From CP2-2F sp034432555 (GTDB lineage: Bacteria > Chloroflexota > Anaerolineae > Aggregatilineales > UBA2796), in NCBI GenBank assembly GCA_034432555.1, contig DAOUBW010000013.1:186001-250000 (forward strand): a stretch of 64,000 bases of DNA, in the 5' to 3' direction. Under the pieces are notes generated by a model that did not search any database, was not told the DNA's origin, and saw only the letters and a list, made by a program, of their open reading frames with translations. Each line of letters begins with the position of its first letter. The stretch's first letter is position 1. The position numbers and the translations under genes were made by a program. This document shows, piece after piece, positions 1-8,370 of the stretch.

Positions 1-1
1 G

Positions 2-964
2 GGCGCCTTGCCGCCGTTGATGATGTCTTACGTCTCGCAGGCGGTGCATCCCTTTTACCTGTTACTGACGCTGCCCGCGCTGCACCTATTGGCAGGTGTT
101 GGCTTGGCAGCGGCGGCACGGCAAATTCGGCATCAATCCGTAAGGCGGGCTGCCTTAGCGCTGTGCCTAACGCCGTTTGGTGTGTTGTGCGCGCTGAACG
201 TGCTGCGCTACGCTGAGGAAAGCCTCATCACGCCGAGCATAGATGGCTTAACGGCGCTGCCGCTGGCGGAAGGTGTGCCAATGGCGCAGCAACTGCTTAG
301 CGCCGAGAAAATCGGTAAGGCGGTTGTGTTTGCTGATATTGACGGCTGGATTCTGAACAGCCTTGCTGGGCGCCTTTTTGCGGTGGATCGGGATGTGAAC
401 ATCTCCGAAACGCGCTATTATCCACAAAATGGCGGCGTTTACCTGCTCTTTGGTGCGGCGGATCGGGCAGAACCTGTGCCGTCCGTCTCAGGCGAGCGCC
501 AACACTACAGCTTTGCCGATGGTGGGATAGTTGAGGCGTTCTTTGTGCAAAGTGCTGCATCTGTGCAGCCGACCATGGCGCTGAGGAGCGATAAAGGCAT
601 CGCCCTGATCGGCGCGCAAATCAGCGGGGCGCTGAGCGCGGGTCAAACTGCCACCTTGCAACTCACCTTTCGGGTAGACACGCTTCTGCCAGAGCGCGCC
701 GACTGGCTCTTTACGCCGTTCGCGCACGTCTATGATGCTGATAACAGGCGCGTTCTGATCGCGGATGGTGCCGTCACGCCGGGTTGGGCATGGCGCTTAG
801 GTGATGTACAACAGAAGTGGGTGCGGCTGCCGCTGCCTGAGGATGCTGTAGGCGCGCTTCGGGTTGAAGTTGGTTTGTATGATGGTGTGCGAGGCGAGTC
901 AGTGCTTTTTGAATTGCCTGATGGCAGGCGGCTGCCAAGTGTGCCGCTGCCTTTGGCAGAGTAG
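2..964 (+). CDS. Membrane glycosyltransferase-like protein, C-terminal part (partial)
   Basis: The reading frame is open through the left edge, so the N-terminus lies outside the window. What remains starts with hydrophobic segments (about residues 10-35 and 45-65) containing HPFYLLLTLPALHLLAG, the type of sequence seen in the last membrane helices of GT-C (PMT/ArnT-like) glycosyltransferases. It is followed by about 250 soluble residues rich in beta-strand patterns, probably an extracytoplasmic domain. The family call is a pattern inference; the catalytic loop is missing. No neighbour helps, as the next gene is a sigma factor after a 316-base gap. Confidence 0.55.
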   Translation, partial: GALPPLMMSYVSQAVHPFYLLLTLPALHLLAGVGLAAAARQIRHQSVRRAALALCLTPFGVLCALNVLRYAEESLITPSIDGLTALPLAEGVPMAQQLLSAEKIGKAVVFADIDGWILNSLAGRLFAVDRDVNISETRYYPQNGGVYLLFGAADRAEPVPSVSGERQHYSFADGGIVEAFFVQSAASVQPTMALRSDKGIALIGAQISGALSAGQTATLQLTFRVDTLLPERADWLFTPFAHVYDADNRRVLIADGAVTPGWAWRLGDVQQKWVRLPLPEDAVGALRVEVGLYDGVRGESVLFELPDGRRLPSVPLPLAE

Positions 965-1005
965 TTGGCAGATTAGGCTGAGGATGGCTGTGACGATTCT
1001 AGGAC

Positions 1006-1034
1006 TTGACATGCCCTTAAAAAAGCACTACGCT
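1006..1034 (+). promoter_or_regulatory. Candidate promoter of the sigma factor gene
   Basis: TTGACA at 1006-1011 and TACGCT at 1029-1034 are separated by 17 bases. The -35 is perfect and the -10 is weak. It would give a leader of roughly 240 bases before the preferred GTG start at 1281. The rest of the 965-1280 gap holds two near-identical 14-15 base direct repeats (1031-1044, 1060-1074) and nothing else I can identify. Confidence 0.5.
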
Positions 1035-1280
1035 AAGCATAGTGATCTATTTAGGTAAGCGCTAAGCCATAGTGGTTGCATTGATGGGCAGCACAAGCTC
1101 CATGAGCATTCCCTCTAAAATCCCATTGAACCCAATGTCAATTCCCATATAACGCTTATCGGCAGCCTGTGCCAGATGGTGCGGGCTTAGCGCGTGAGGG
1201 CTATTGTTCAGGCAAAGCACGAGTCCAGCGTTTCTAGAAACAACTTTTTAGAAACAGGTTATGTAGGAGGCAAAAGCAAG

Positions 1281-2432
1281 GTGATTCAGGAACTCTTGAA
1301 CCGAGCTGATCGGCGGGGATATGTTACCTTCGATGATGTAATGGAACTGCTAGAGGACGATGGAGAGGACACCCACACTTTTGAGTCGGTCTTAGATGAA
1401 CTGGATGAGCTTGGGATTGAACTGCGCCAAGATGAGCTGCACCGTGACGATGCGGACGAACTCGAAGATGAGTATGATGCGGAAAGCGAAGAAGTGCAGG
1501 AAATCGGGGATATAAACGCCGTCTCGGCTGATGATCCCGTTGGGCTGTACTTCCGCCAAATGGCACAAGAACCTCTCTTAACCGCCCACGAAGAAGTTGA
1601 CCTCGCCAAGCGCATTGAACTTGGCAAAGAAATTGCCCTCAAAATGGAAAGTATGCGCCGCATTGACCCTGAACAGCGCTGCCAGTTCGAGGCAATTATC
1701 CGTGATGGGCAAGCTGCCCGCGAACATCTTGGACGCGCCAACACGCGCCTTGTCGTCAGCATTGCCAAGCGCTACATGGGACAAGGGTTGCCCTTCCCTG
1801 ACCTGATCCAAGAGGGCAACGTTGGGCTAATGCGTGCCGTGGATAAATACGACTATCAGCGCGGCAACCGCTTCAGCACCTATGCCACTTGGTGGATTCG
1901 ACAGGCGATCACCCGTGCTTTGGCGCAGAAAACACGCACCATTCGCATCCCGCTGCACATGACGGAGCGCATCCGCCAAATGTACCGCACCGCGCAATCA
2001 CTAGAGCAATCGCTTGGCAGGCGCCCTACACCTGAAGAAATTGCCGCTGAGATGGATATTCCCGCCGAAAATGTGCGCGGCATGATGGACGCCAGCCAAC
2101 ACGCCATTGCGCTAGAGCGCCCGGTTGGCGATGATGGCGATAGCGAGTTTGGCGATTTTATTGAAGACCAAGACACGCCTAGCCCGGTTGAATCGGCAAC
2201 GCAGCATTTGCTCCAGGAGACGATTGAGGAAGTGTTGAGCGAACTGACGCCGCGCCAAAGCCACATTCTGCGCTTGCGCTTTGGGTTGGGTGGTGGCGAT
2301 CCGCACACGCTGGAAGAAATCGCCAATAAGTTCGGCTTAAGCCGTGAGCGCATCCGCCAATTAGAGAAAGAAGCCCTACGCCGCCTGCGGCATCCGCGCT
2401 TGGCACACACCCTTAAAGACTATTTGGCGTGA
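1281..2432 (+). CDS. rpoD: RNA polymerase primary-type sigma factor (sigma-70 group 1/2)
   Basis: A sigma-70 factor that directs RNA polymerase to -35/-10 promoters. A short region 1.1-like start (RGYVTFDDVMELL) is followed by an acidic linker, region 1.2 (LYFRQMAQEPLLTAHEEVDLAKRIE in two overlapping pieces), region 2.3/2.4 (FSTYATWWIRQAITRALA), region 3 and the region 4.2 helix-turn-helix (LEEIANKFGLSRERIRQLEKE). The frame is open back to a GTG at 1194, but GTG 1281 has TAGGAGG at 1264-1270, ten bases upstream, and begins where family similarity begins, so I prefer it. It is monocistronic and ends at a perfect 12-bp hairpin. Whether it is the sole housekeeping sigma or a group 2 paralogue cannot be told from one window. 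Confidence 0.9.
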   Translation: MIQELLNRADRRGYVTFDDVMELLEDDGEDTHTFESVLDELDELGIELRQDELHRDDADELEDEYDAESEEVQEIGDINAVSADDPVGLYFRQMAQEPLLTAHEEVDLAKRIELGKEIALKMESMRRIDPEQRCQFEAIIRDGQAAREHLGRANTRLVVSIAKRYMGQGLPFPDLIQEGNVGLMRAVDKYDYQRGNRFSTYATWWIRQAITRALAQKTRTIRIPLHMTERIRQMYRTAQSLEQSLGRRPTPEEIAAEMDIPAENVRGMMDASQHAIALERPVGDDGDSEFGDFIEDQDTPSPVESATQHLLQETIEEVLSELTPRQSHILRLRFGLGGGDPHTLEEIANKFGLSRERIRQLEKEALRRLRHPRLAHTLKDYLA

Positions 2433-2441
2433 GCCAACCCA

Positions 2442-2470
2442 CAACGGGACGGCAAGGTGCCGTCCCGTTG
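2442..2470. terminator. Perfect 12-bp hairpin between convergent genes
   Basis: CAACGGGACGGC (2442-2453), loop AAGGT, GCCGTCCCGTTG (2459-2470). It sits between the sigma gene and the convergent membrane protein gene. Neither strand has a clear T tract after the stem, so it may be a weak bidirectional terminator or an mRNA 3'-end stabiliser. Confidence 0.6.
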
Positions 2471-2472
2471 CC

Positions 2473-2817
2473 TTAGCCGCCCAACAGCAGCGCCACCACA
2501 AAGACTGCGCCAAAAACCACCAGCAAAACTGCCAAAGTCCGCCAGAAGCGCGGTGACGCCCACCATGCGCCACGCCGCAACTGTGCCGCAAACGCCGACT
2601 CGCGCCGCAGAGCTGCCCACGCCAAATCAGCGTAGGGCTGTTCACCGCTGCTGTGAACGCGCCGCAACAGCGCCTCACGTTCGTCCGCGTCTTCCACCGC
2701 ACACGCCAGCAGCCACCATTCATAAGGCGTTTGGGCATGATCGCGCAGCAGGCGCACCACTTGCGATCTGTCACCCTCGAAAAGAAGGCGTGTTACCTGC
2801 TCTTGATCAGCGTGCAT
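2473..2817 (-). CDS. Small tail-anchored membrane protein, unknown function
   Basis: About 114 residues. The N-terminal 80 residues are soluble and helical with many Arg/Glu; the C-terminus (about residues 92-112, LAVLLVVFGAVFVVALLL) is one membrane helix, so it is probably a tail-anchored protein. I chose ATG 2817 because it overlaps the stop of the upstream FHA gene by 11 bases, typical of translational coupling; an earlier start at 2847 would overlap by 41. I recognise no family. Context suggests it belongs to the FHA/ubiquitin-like cluster (2473-5193). Ends at the hairpin 2442-2470. Confidence 0.6.
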   Translation of the reverse strand: MHADQEQVTRLLFEGDRSQVVRLLRDHAQTPYEWWLLACAVEDADEREALLRRVHSSGEQPYADLAWAALRRESAFAAQLRRGAWWASPRFWRTLAVLLVVFGAVFVVALLLGG

Positions 2818-3532
2818 GAGGTGGCTGTTCCTTGCTAGGTGCGGCATCGGGCGGCGGTGCCTGCTCAGCAGGGCTGGGCAGCACTAAAGGCATGACGCTG
2901 GTACGACGGGCGCTGCTCATCGCCGTAATATTGCTGGCGAACAGACTCTCTGCCAAGTCCGCTAATGTTTCGGGTGTGTTGCCGACGGCGGGCGCCGTTT
3001 GGAGCGTCTCGGCGGGTGTGCTGGGCGTGCTGGCAAACAGCGGCGCATAGAAACGCAGCACAATGCCGCCACGCTGTGGGTCGCCTAAGGTGATCTCATC
3101 GCCGCTGTGCAGCATGGCGGGTAGGGCAGGTAGCAGGCGCCGTCCGTTGAGGTAGGTGCCGTTGGGCGCGGCATGATCGGTTAGCGTGTAGCCGTCGGCG
3201 GTGTGCTGAATGGTGCAGTGCTTTGGGCTGAGCATGGTTAGCGTGCCGCGTAGCCCAAGCCCAAAAGCACTGCCAAGCGGCGTGCTGTCCTCTGCGAGGG
3301 GCAGGCGTTTGCCAAGCAGACGTGGTGCGCCGTCCACGACAAGCAGGCGGGCAGCAGGTGCGTTAGGTTCAGCGGGCGTGATCAGGCGCGGCGGCAAGCG
3401 GCGCAGCAGCCAATAGGCAGCACTTGTGGCGCCTGCTGCATAAAGCGCCGCACGTGGCAGGCTAAGCTCTGGTATGGCGCGCAGCGCTAAGCCCACTGCC
3501 AAGCACAGGATGGCAATCAGCAGCGCGGTCAT
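2807..3532 (-). CDS. FHA domain membrane protein
   Basis: FHA domains bind phosphothreonine. Two hydrophobic segments at the N-terminus (about residues 2-20 and 28-45) anchor it. The FHA core covers about residues 75-165: G-LRGTLTMLSPKHCTI, then LTDHAAPNGTYLNGRRL, then the HSGDEITLGD strand; the S-x-H and N-G-T-x-(L)N-G hallmarks are all present. A low-complexity Pro/Ala/Ser tail follows. The ATG overlaps the upstream stop (ATGA, 3529-3532), so it is co-translated with the next FHA protein. Likely partners are phosphorylated proteins made by Hanks-type kinases such as those at 19.3 and 38.8 kb; this link is inference. Confidence 0.8.
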   Translation of the reverse strand: MTALLIAILCLAVGLALRAIPELSLPRAALYAAGATSAAYWLLRRLPPRLITPAEPNAPAARLLVVDGAPRLLGKRLPLAEDSTPLGSAFGLGLRGTLTMLSPKHCTIQHTADGYTLTDHAAPNGTYLNGRRLLPALPAMLHSGDEITLGDPQRGGIVLRFYAPLFASTPSTPAETLQTAPAVGNTPETLADLAESLFASNITAMSSARRTSVMPLVLPSPAEQAPPPDAAPSKEQPPHAR

Positions 3533-4413
3533 GGCGTTTCCAAGCGCACGAGAAGCTGAAAATCAGGGCGATTCGGGCTGACGCCAAACGAGATCACGTT
3601 GTCCTCAGCGAGGATCATCGGGCGGTCAGGTGCAAGACGGCGGCTATCCACAAACATTGGCACGCCGCTTTCAGGGTGCAGCATCACGCGCCACACGCCG
3701 TTCTGTTCGGTGAAAATTGCCTGCCTGCGCGAGATAGCACGCGCTTTGTTAGGCGGCAGCACGTCGGTCAGGTCAATATCGGGTGCTTTTTCGGCAAGCA
3801 GGCTGTCGTAGCGCCCTAAAATGGCGGGCGAATTTTCCACCACAAAAGGCGGATGCAGCGCACGTGGTGAGGCAAGCCTGAGCCGCACGCGGCGCGTGAT
3901 CGGCGTGATCGGCATCACGCCGATCAGATCGCCGCTTTTAATGCCTAGCTCACGCGGGCGGCGTCCCAGATCAATCACGCTGCGCCCAACAGCAAGCATC
4001 ACCTGTTTGGGCGTCAGCTTGGCAAGCGGCGCGTTCAACGCCAAAAGCGCGGGCAGCAGGTTAGCAAGTGGCACATTGTCGGAAATGATCAGGCTCTCGG
4101 TGTCGTCGGGCAGGGCGGTGAAGATGATGCCGGTTTTGCTGGCGAGCGTGGCGGCATTTTGCACAGGCGTGAAGCGGCGCGCCAACAGAACCAGCCAGTC
4201 GCCGCTGCGCGCACCCAGATCATGCAGCGTGGCGCTGCCAATTTCGGCGGCTTGGGCAACAATCACGGCGCTGTTTTGGAGGGAATCGGCGCGCAGGCGT
4301 TGATCGAGGCGCATCAGGCTTGGCAGCGCGCTGCCGATAGGCTCACTATCTACAATTTGAACAGCGAACGCCTCAGCCGCGGGCAATAGAAGGGATAGGC
4401 TAATCTCTGGCAC
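3529..4413 (-). CDS. Ubiquitin-like (YukD/EsaB-type) plus FHA domain protein
   Basis: The C-terminal part (about residues 195-290) is an FHA domain: ILGRYDS, then ARAISRRQAIF, then a strand ending near DNVISFG. The N-terminal part reads like one or two beta-grasp domains: strands ISLSLLLPAAEAFAVQIVD and LHDLGARSGDWLVLLARR near residues 64-80, then a second VIDLGRRPRELGIKSGDLIGVM near 165-185. The 'L-x-DLG-x-(R/K)SGD-x-L' ending is what YukD/EsaB proteins of type VII secretion show. GTG start at 4413, six bases after the upstream stop. The FHA call is firm; the ubiquitin-like call is by eye and needs a profile search. Confidence 0.65.
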   Translation of the reverse strand: MPEISLSLLLPAAEAFAVQIVDSEPIGSALPSLMRLDQRLRADSLQNSAVIVAQAAEIGSATLHDLGARSGDWLVLLARRFTPVQNAATLASKTGIIFTALPDDTESLIISDNVPLANLLPALLALNAPLAKLTPKQVMLAVGRSVIDLGRRPRELGIKSGDLIGVMPITPITRRVRLRLASPRALHPPFVVENSPAILGRYDSLLAEKAPDIDLTDVLPPNKARAISRRQAIFTEQNGVWRVMLHPESGVPMFVDSRRLAPDRPMILAEDNVISFGVSPNRPDFQLLVRLETP

Positions 4414-4419
4414 GTGCGG

Positions 4420-5193
4420 CTAAAGCTGAATGGACTCGATCAAGTGGCGGATGGCGGCGTTGGCGTCAATGGGCTGCGCTGAAAGCTGATCAGGGTTCAC
4501 GGCATCTTCTTCGAGCAGCCAATAGCCTTGCACGGCGCGGATAAGCATGGTGGTGCGCGTTTCTGCCTGAAAGTGTCCGTCTAGCTCTTCCAGGCGGATC
4601 GCCACCACAACAATCTGGCGCGTCTCATCCAGCACATTCATTGCGAAAGAGTCAGGGTAGCCAAGCTCACGCAGTGCATCTTGGGCAGCGCGGGCGCCGT
4701 TCAGCGCACGAGTTTGTTCGGTGCGGGCAAGGGTGGTTTTCGGAATGAAACAAGCAGCGCCATCTGGCGTGCCGAGTGTGGTTGCGTTGATGAGTGTGGT
4801 CAGTTTGGCGGACAGCGCAATTAGATTTTCGATCAGCTCGAAATGCTCTACGTTGGGCATGGCACGGTTGTGCAGCACAATCTGATCGGGCTGGTGATAA
4901 CACCAGAAGCGCTCTATCACACCGTTAGGCTGCTGGCTAACGCCCAACGCGGCTGAATAACTGGCGCCAGCAGTCACAAGGCGCACCACATCCGCGGCGA
5001 CGGCGGGCGTGTTCGCGTCAAAGGATGTGAGTCCGCGGGCGATTAACGAGTCCCCGGCGGCAACAGCGCGTGCGTCGTCAAAGGTGGCAGGCACAGCGAA
5101 GCCGCCTATCTCACTCAAACTAAAAAGGGTCATGATGAATGCCAGCTCATCTTGGCTCAAATCTACCGAGCTGATAAGTGTTTGCTCAGTCAC
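4420..5193 (-). CDS. Uncharacterised protein of the FHA/type VII-like cluster
   Basis: First gene of the four-gene minus-strand operon. 257 residues, soluble, no signal peptide. The N-terminus (LSQDELAFIMTLFSLSEIGG, then ARAVAAGDSLIARGLTSFDA) loosely recalls the 'L-x-x-E-L ... L-x-x-RGL' pattern of ESX chaperone-like EspG proteins, whose length is also near 260-290. That resemblance is weak and I give it as a hypothesis only. GTG start 5193 is preceded by GGAG nine bases away. A -10 element lies at 5243-5248. Confidence 0.5.
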   Translation of the reverse strand: MTEQTLISSVDLSQDELAFIMTLFSLSEIGGFAVPATFDDARAVAAGDSLIARGLTSFDANTPAVAADVVRLVTAGASYSAALGVSQQPNGVIERFWCYHQPDQIVLHNRAMPNVEHFELIENLIALSAKLTTLINATTLGTPDGAACFIPKTTLARTEQTRALNGARAAQDALRELGYPDSFAMNVLDETRQIVVVAIRLEELDGHFQAETRTTMLIRAVQGYWLLEEDAVNPDQLSAQPIDANAAIRHLIESIQL

Positions 5194-5242
5194 GCTCAGA
5201 TACTCCGATTGGCTTCGCTGCTGTGCTATAGTTACATCTTAC

Positions 5243-5248
5243 ATTATA
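5243..5248 (-). promoter_or_regulatory. -10 element for the FHA/ubiquitin-like operon
   Basis: On the minus strand this reads TATAAT, a perfect -10 box, about 50 bases before the GTG at 5193. The best -35 candidate is a poor TTACCT 18 bases upstream. Confidence 0.45.
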
Positions 5249-5309
5249 CAACTTGATACACTTCTAAGGTAACTTTTCGTTCTGGGCATTCGCCTAAAGC
5301 GCGAAAGGC

Positions 5310-5813
5310 TCAGCCTCTGCCTTCGGCATAGCCTACAGATTTATCGGCAGCCACGCGCACGGCAATCACCCGCGCCTCTGCCGTCTTGGTTGCCTGTGCG
5401 TATACACCGCAGACCACGATTGCCTTTCGCCCGGAGAGTTCCTCGACTTTGGCGCGCAGCACAATCGGTTGAAGCAGCGGAGTCGGCGCTAGAAAACTGA
5501 CGTTCAGGTTGCCCGTCACGTAGCTAATGGCAGGCAGTGAGCCGTGCGGACGCCCTTCAACAATATAAGTGTGAGCAATCGCCGTCCAAACTGAGTGGCA
5601 ATCACACAATGAGGCAAGCAAGCCGCCATACAGCACGTTTGGAAAGCCTGCGTTGTGGTAAGGTTGTGCAGTGAAGGTGCAATGCGCCTCGTTCGTGGCA
5701 GCATCCCAATAGCTTTTGATGTGCAGACCGCGTGTGTTGGCAGGTCCACAGCCGTAGCAGGTACTCTCTGCCCACACATCTTGCAGCGCGGCAACTGTTG
5801 GCGAATCAGACAT
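5310..5813 (-). CDS. PaaI-type hotdog thioesterase
   Basis: Predicted acyl-CoA thioester hydrolase of the 4HBT/PaaI hotdog class. 167 residues, the normal one-domain length. It has the N-terminal YGCGPANTRGLHIK stretch common in this subgroup, the central helix motif NVLYGGLLASLCDCHSVWTA (the hotdog helix with its acidic catalytic Asp), and the strands TGNLNVSFLAPTPL and KVEELSGRKAIV. ATG 5813 has GGAAAGG nine bases upstream. The acyl substrate cannot be read from sequence. It stands alone between the FHA operon and the pyrophosphatase. Confidence 0.8.
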   Translation of the reverse strand: MSDSPTVAALQDVWAESTCYGCGPANTRGLHIKSYWDAATNEAHCTFTAQPYHNAGFPNVLYGGLLASLCDCHSVWTAIAHTYIVEGRPHGSLPAISYVTGNLNVSFLAPTPLLQPIVLRAKVEELSGRKAIVVCGVYAQATKTAEARVIAVRVAADKSVGYAEGRG

Positions 5814-6008
5814 TTACGATTACCTTTCCTTACACTACCATACCGCACAGTGGCGGAGTCTAGCAAGTGTGGGTAATTGCACTAAACGCGCTTGTGGTGG
5901 AAGATGGTATTTTTTGGCTGTGGGGAAAGTGCGATGATGGGTCGAATAAGTCCAACCCATCACGAGAAGCCGTGCTGAGGCGAGAATATCTCCCGCCCCA
6001 GCTATTAA

Positions 6009-8093
6009 CTAAGCGAGCAACGGTGCCATGACCAGCGCCACAATTGCCAGCAGTTTTAACAGGATGTTGAGCGACGGACCCGACGTATCCTTGAAAGGAT
6101 CGCCGACCGTATCGCCCACCACGGTTGCTTTGTGCGCCTCCGAGCCTTTACCGCCCAAATTGCCGCGCTCAATGTACTTCTTGGCGTTATCCCACGCACC
6201 GCCGGCATTTGCCATCAGCACAGCCAGCATGAAGGCAACCAACAGCGAACCGATCAACATGCCGATCACCGTCTCGGCGCTGATGAACCGTGCAAACTCT
6301 GTGCCACGTGCCAAGCGCGCACCCACAACCAAGATGACAGGCACTGCCACCGCCAACACACCGGGGAAAATCATCTGGCGGATAGCGCTGTCCGTGCTGA
6401 TTGCCACACAGCGGGCATAGTCAGGATCGGCAGTGCCTTCCATCAAGCCCGGAATTTCTTTGAATTGGCGGCGCACTTCTACGACCACACCACGCGCTGC
6501 CTTACCGACAGCGGTCATGGTTTGCGCGCTGAAAAGTAGCGGCAGCATACCACCTAGAATCAAGCCCGTGATCAGGCGTGGATCGAGGATGTTGATACTG
6601 CTGATGCCCGTCACGCTCACAAAGGCTGCGATCAAGGCAAGCGCCGTCATCAGCGCACTGCCAATCGCAAAGCCCTTGCCGACGGCTGCCGTCGTGTTGC
6701 CCAGTGAATCGAGGGCGTCAGTGCGCTCACGGACTTCCTTGCCCAAGTGGGACATTTCGGCGATGCCGCCGGCGTTATCAGCAACAGGACCGTAGGCGTC
6801 GGTGGCAAGCGTAATGCTCAACGTGGAGAGCATACCGACCGCTGCGATTGCCACGCCATACAAGCCGTTGGCAGCCGTGTGCGCCACCAAAGTTGCCACA
6901 ATCACGATCAGCGCCGGTGCAACCACGCTCAACATGCCGAGCGCCATACCCTGAATGATCACGATTGCCGGACCGCCTTCCGAACTTTCGGCAAGGTAGC
7001 GTGTTGGGCGGTAGTTATCGCTGGTGAAATATTCGGTTGAAAAGCCGATTGCCGCGCCTGCTACCAAGCCGGCGATAGCTGCAATCGCCACGCCAAGGCC
7101 TAGATCGAACAGCAGCGCTAGCACAATCATGATCACCGCGATGATGCCGCTGGCAGCGTACACCGCACGGCGCAGACCGCCCAAAAGCTGCCCTTGTGTG
7201 GCGCCTTCCTGAGCGCGCACCAGGAAGGTGCAGCCAATGCTGACTACCAAGCCCAGCGCCGCAATCAGCAGCGGATACGCCTGCGCCGCGCCTACCTTAG
7301 CTGCCTCAATGCCGGTGCCCGCCAACACTGCCAGCGAGATCGAAGCGATGATCGAGCTGGCATAGCTCTCGAACAAGTCCGAACCCATACCCGCCACATC
7401 ACCCACATTATCACCGACGTTATCAGCGATCACGGCAGGGTTGCGCGGATCATCCTCCGGAATGCCCGCTTCTGTCTTGCCAACAAGGTCAGCGCCCACG
7501 TCTGCCGCTTTGGTGAAGATGCCACCGCCCACACGGGCAAAAATGGCGATTGCCGTGCCGCCGAAGCCGAAGCCCGTCAGCGCGCCGGCTGCCAGCTGCG
7601 GATTATCAATGACGTTGCCCAGAACGATGATCAGGGCGCCAATGCCCAAGAGTGCCAGCGAGACAACGGTCGTCCCCATGACGGAACCGCTGGCAAAGGC
7701 AACCCGCAAGCCGCTGTCAAGGCTCTCTGAGGCAGCCTGCGTGGTGCGGCTGTTGGCGCGCACTGCGATCTGCATCCCAAAGAAGCCCGCCAAGCCGGAG
7801 GCGAGCGCGCCGCTGATGAAGGCAACCACCGTCCATGGGCTGAGGTTGAAGTTCGGCACGCTGCTGAGCAAGAGCAGCAGGGCGCTGACCAAGATCACGA
7901 ACATTGCCACGTAAAAATATTCACGGCGCAAGAATGCCGCTGCGCCTTGCTGGACAGCCGCCGCGATCTTCTGCATGGTGTCGTTGCCGGGATTTTGCTG
8001 CATAACCCACGCCCGTTGGCGGAAGGCAAAGGCAAGCCCGCCCACAGCCACGATGGCAACAATCCACCGTGCGTTTTCGATGAAGAACTCCAT
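6009..8093 (-). CDS. hppA: Membrane-bound ion-translocating pyrophosphatase, K+-dependent type
   Basis: Couples pyrophosphate hydrolysis to H+ and/or Na+ pumping across the membrane. 694 residues and about 16 hydrophobic segments, the family's usual size. The PPi-binding motif is DVGADLVGKTE (residues 198-208), followed by the acidic cluster DNVGDNVGDVAGMGSDLFESY. The K+-dependence determinant reads GNTTAAVGKG (465-474): Ala469 and Gly472, the K+-dependent signature, where K+-independent enzymes have Lys and Thr. The ion pumped is not decided by this. AAGGAG lies 13 bases before the ATG, rather far. A TTGCCA-N18-CATAAT promoter candidate lies upstream. Confidence 0.95.
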   Translation of the reverse strand: MEFFIENARWIVAIVAVGGLAFAFRQRAWVMQQNPGNDTMQKIAAAVQQGAAAFLRREYFYVAMFVILVSALLLLLSSVPNFNLSPWTVVAFISGALASGLAGFFGMQIAVRANSRTTQAASESLDSGLRVAFASGSVMGTTVVSLALLGIGALIIVLGNVIDNPQLAAGALTGFGFGGTAIAIFARVGGGIFTKAADVGADLVGKTEAGIPEDDPRNPAVIADNVGDNVGDVAGMGSDLFESYASSIIASISLAVLAGTGIEAAKVGAAQAYPLLIAALGLVVSIGCTFLVRAQEGATQGQLLGGLRRAVYAASGIIAVIMIVLALLFDLGLGVAIAAIAGLVAGAAIGFSTEYFTSDNYRPTRYLAESSEGGPAIVIIQGMALGMLSVVAPALIVIVATLVAHTAANGLYGVAIAAVGMLSTLSITLATDAYGPVADNAGGIAEMSHLGKEVRERTDALDSLGNTTAAVGKGFAIGSALMTALALIAAFVSVTGISSINILDPRLITGLILGGMLPLLFSAQTMTAVGKAARGVVVEVRRQFKEIPGLMEGTADPDYARCVAISTDSAIRQMIFPGVLAVAVPVILVVGARLARGTEFARFISAETVIGMLIGSLLVAFMLAVLMANAGGAWDNAKKYIERGNLGGKGSEAHKATVVGDTVGDPFKDTSGPSLNILLKLLAIVALVMAPLLA

Positions 8094-8183
8094 AGCTTAA
8101 ATTTGCTCCTTAGTTGTGCGCGAAAATGTCGTTAGGCGTCGCTGAGCTGAGGGCGCTCAGCCAAACGCTATTCTAAGCGCACT

Positions 8184-8213
8184 ATTATGCCAAAGAGAAG
8201 GCACAATTGGCAA
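8184..8213 (-). promoter_or_regulatory. Candidate hppA promoter
   Basis: Minus strand: TTGCCA (8213-8208), 18-base spacer, CATAAT (8189-8184). It lies about 90 bases upstream of the hppA ATG and back to back with the recA promoter. Confidence 0.4.
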
Positions 8214-8293
8214 AAGTGGGTGTGGGCTGCCGCAAACACTTGCCGCAAGCGGCTATCGCGGCAAAATTGACCATTCCCCACCCCACCTCTCAC

Positions 8294-8322
8294 TTGACTT
8301 TCTGCACGATTCGCGCTATCCT
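8294..8322 (+). promoter_or_regulatory. recA promoter
   Basis: TTGACT (8294-8299), 17-base spacer, TATCCT (8317-8322). Transcription would start near 8329, inside the LexA box, about 40 bases before the recA GTG. Confidence 0.7.
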
Positions 8323-8326
8323 CATA

Positions 8327-8338
8327 GAACGTTCGTTC
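8327..8338 (+). promoter_or_regulatory. LexA (SOS) box of the Gram-positive type
   Basis: GAAC-N4-GTTC, matching the Bacillus-type SOS operator, which is also the operator reported for the Chloroflexota genus Dehalococcoides. It covers the expected +1 of the recA promoter, so bound LexA would block initiation. The central four bases also read GTTC. Confidence 0.75.
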
Positions 8339-8370
8339 CACAATTGCGATTGACTGCGAGAGAGCTAACC

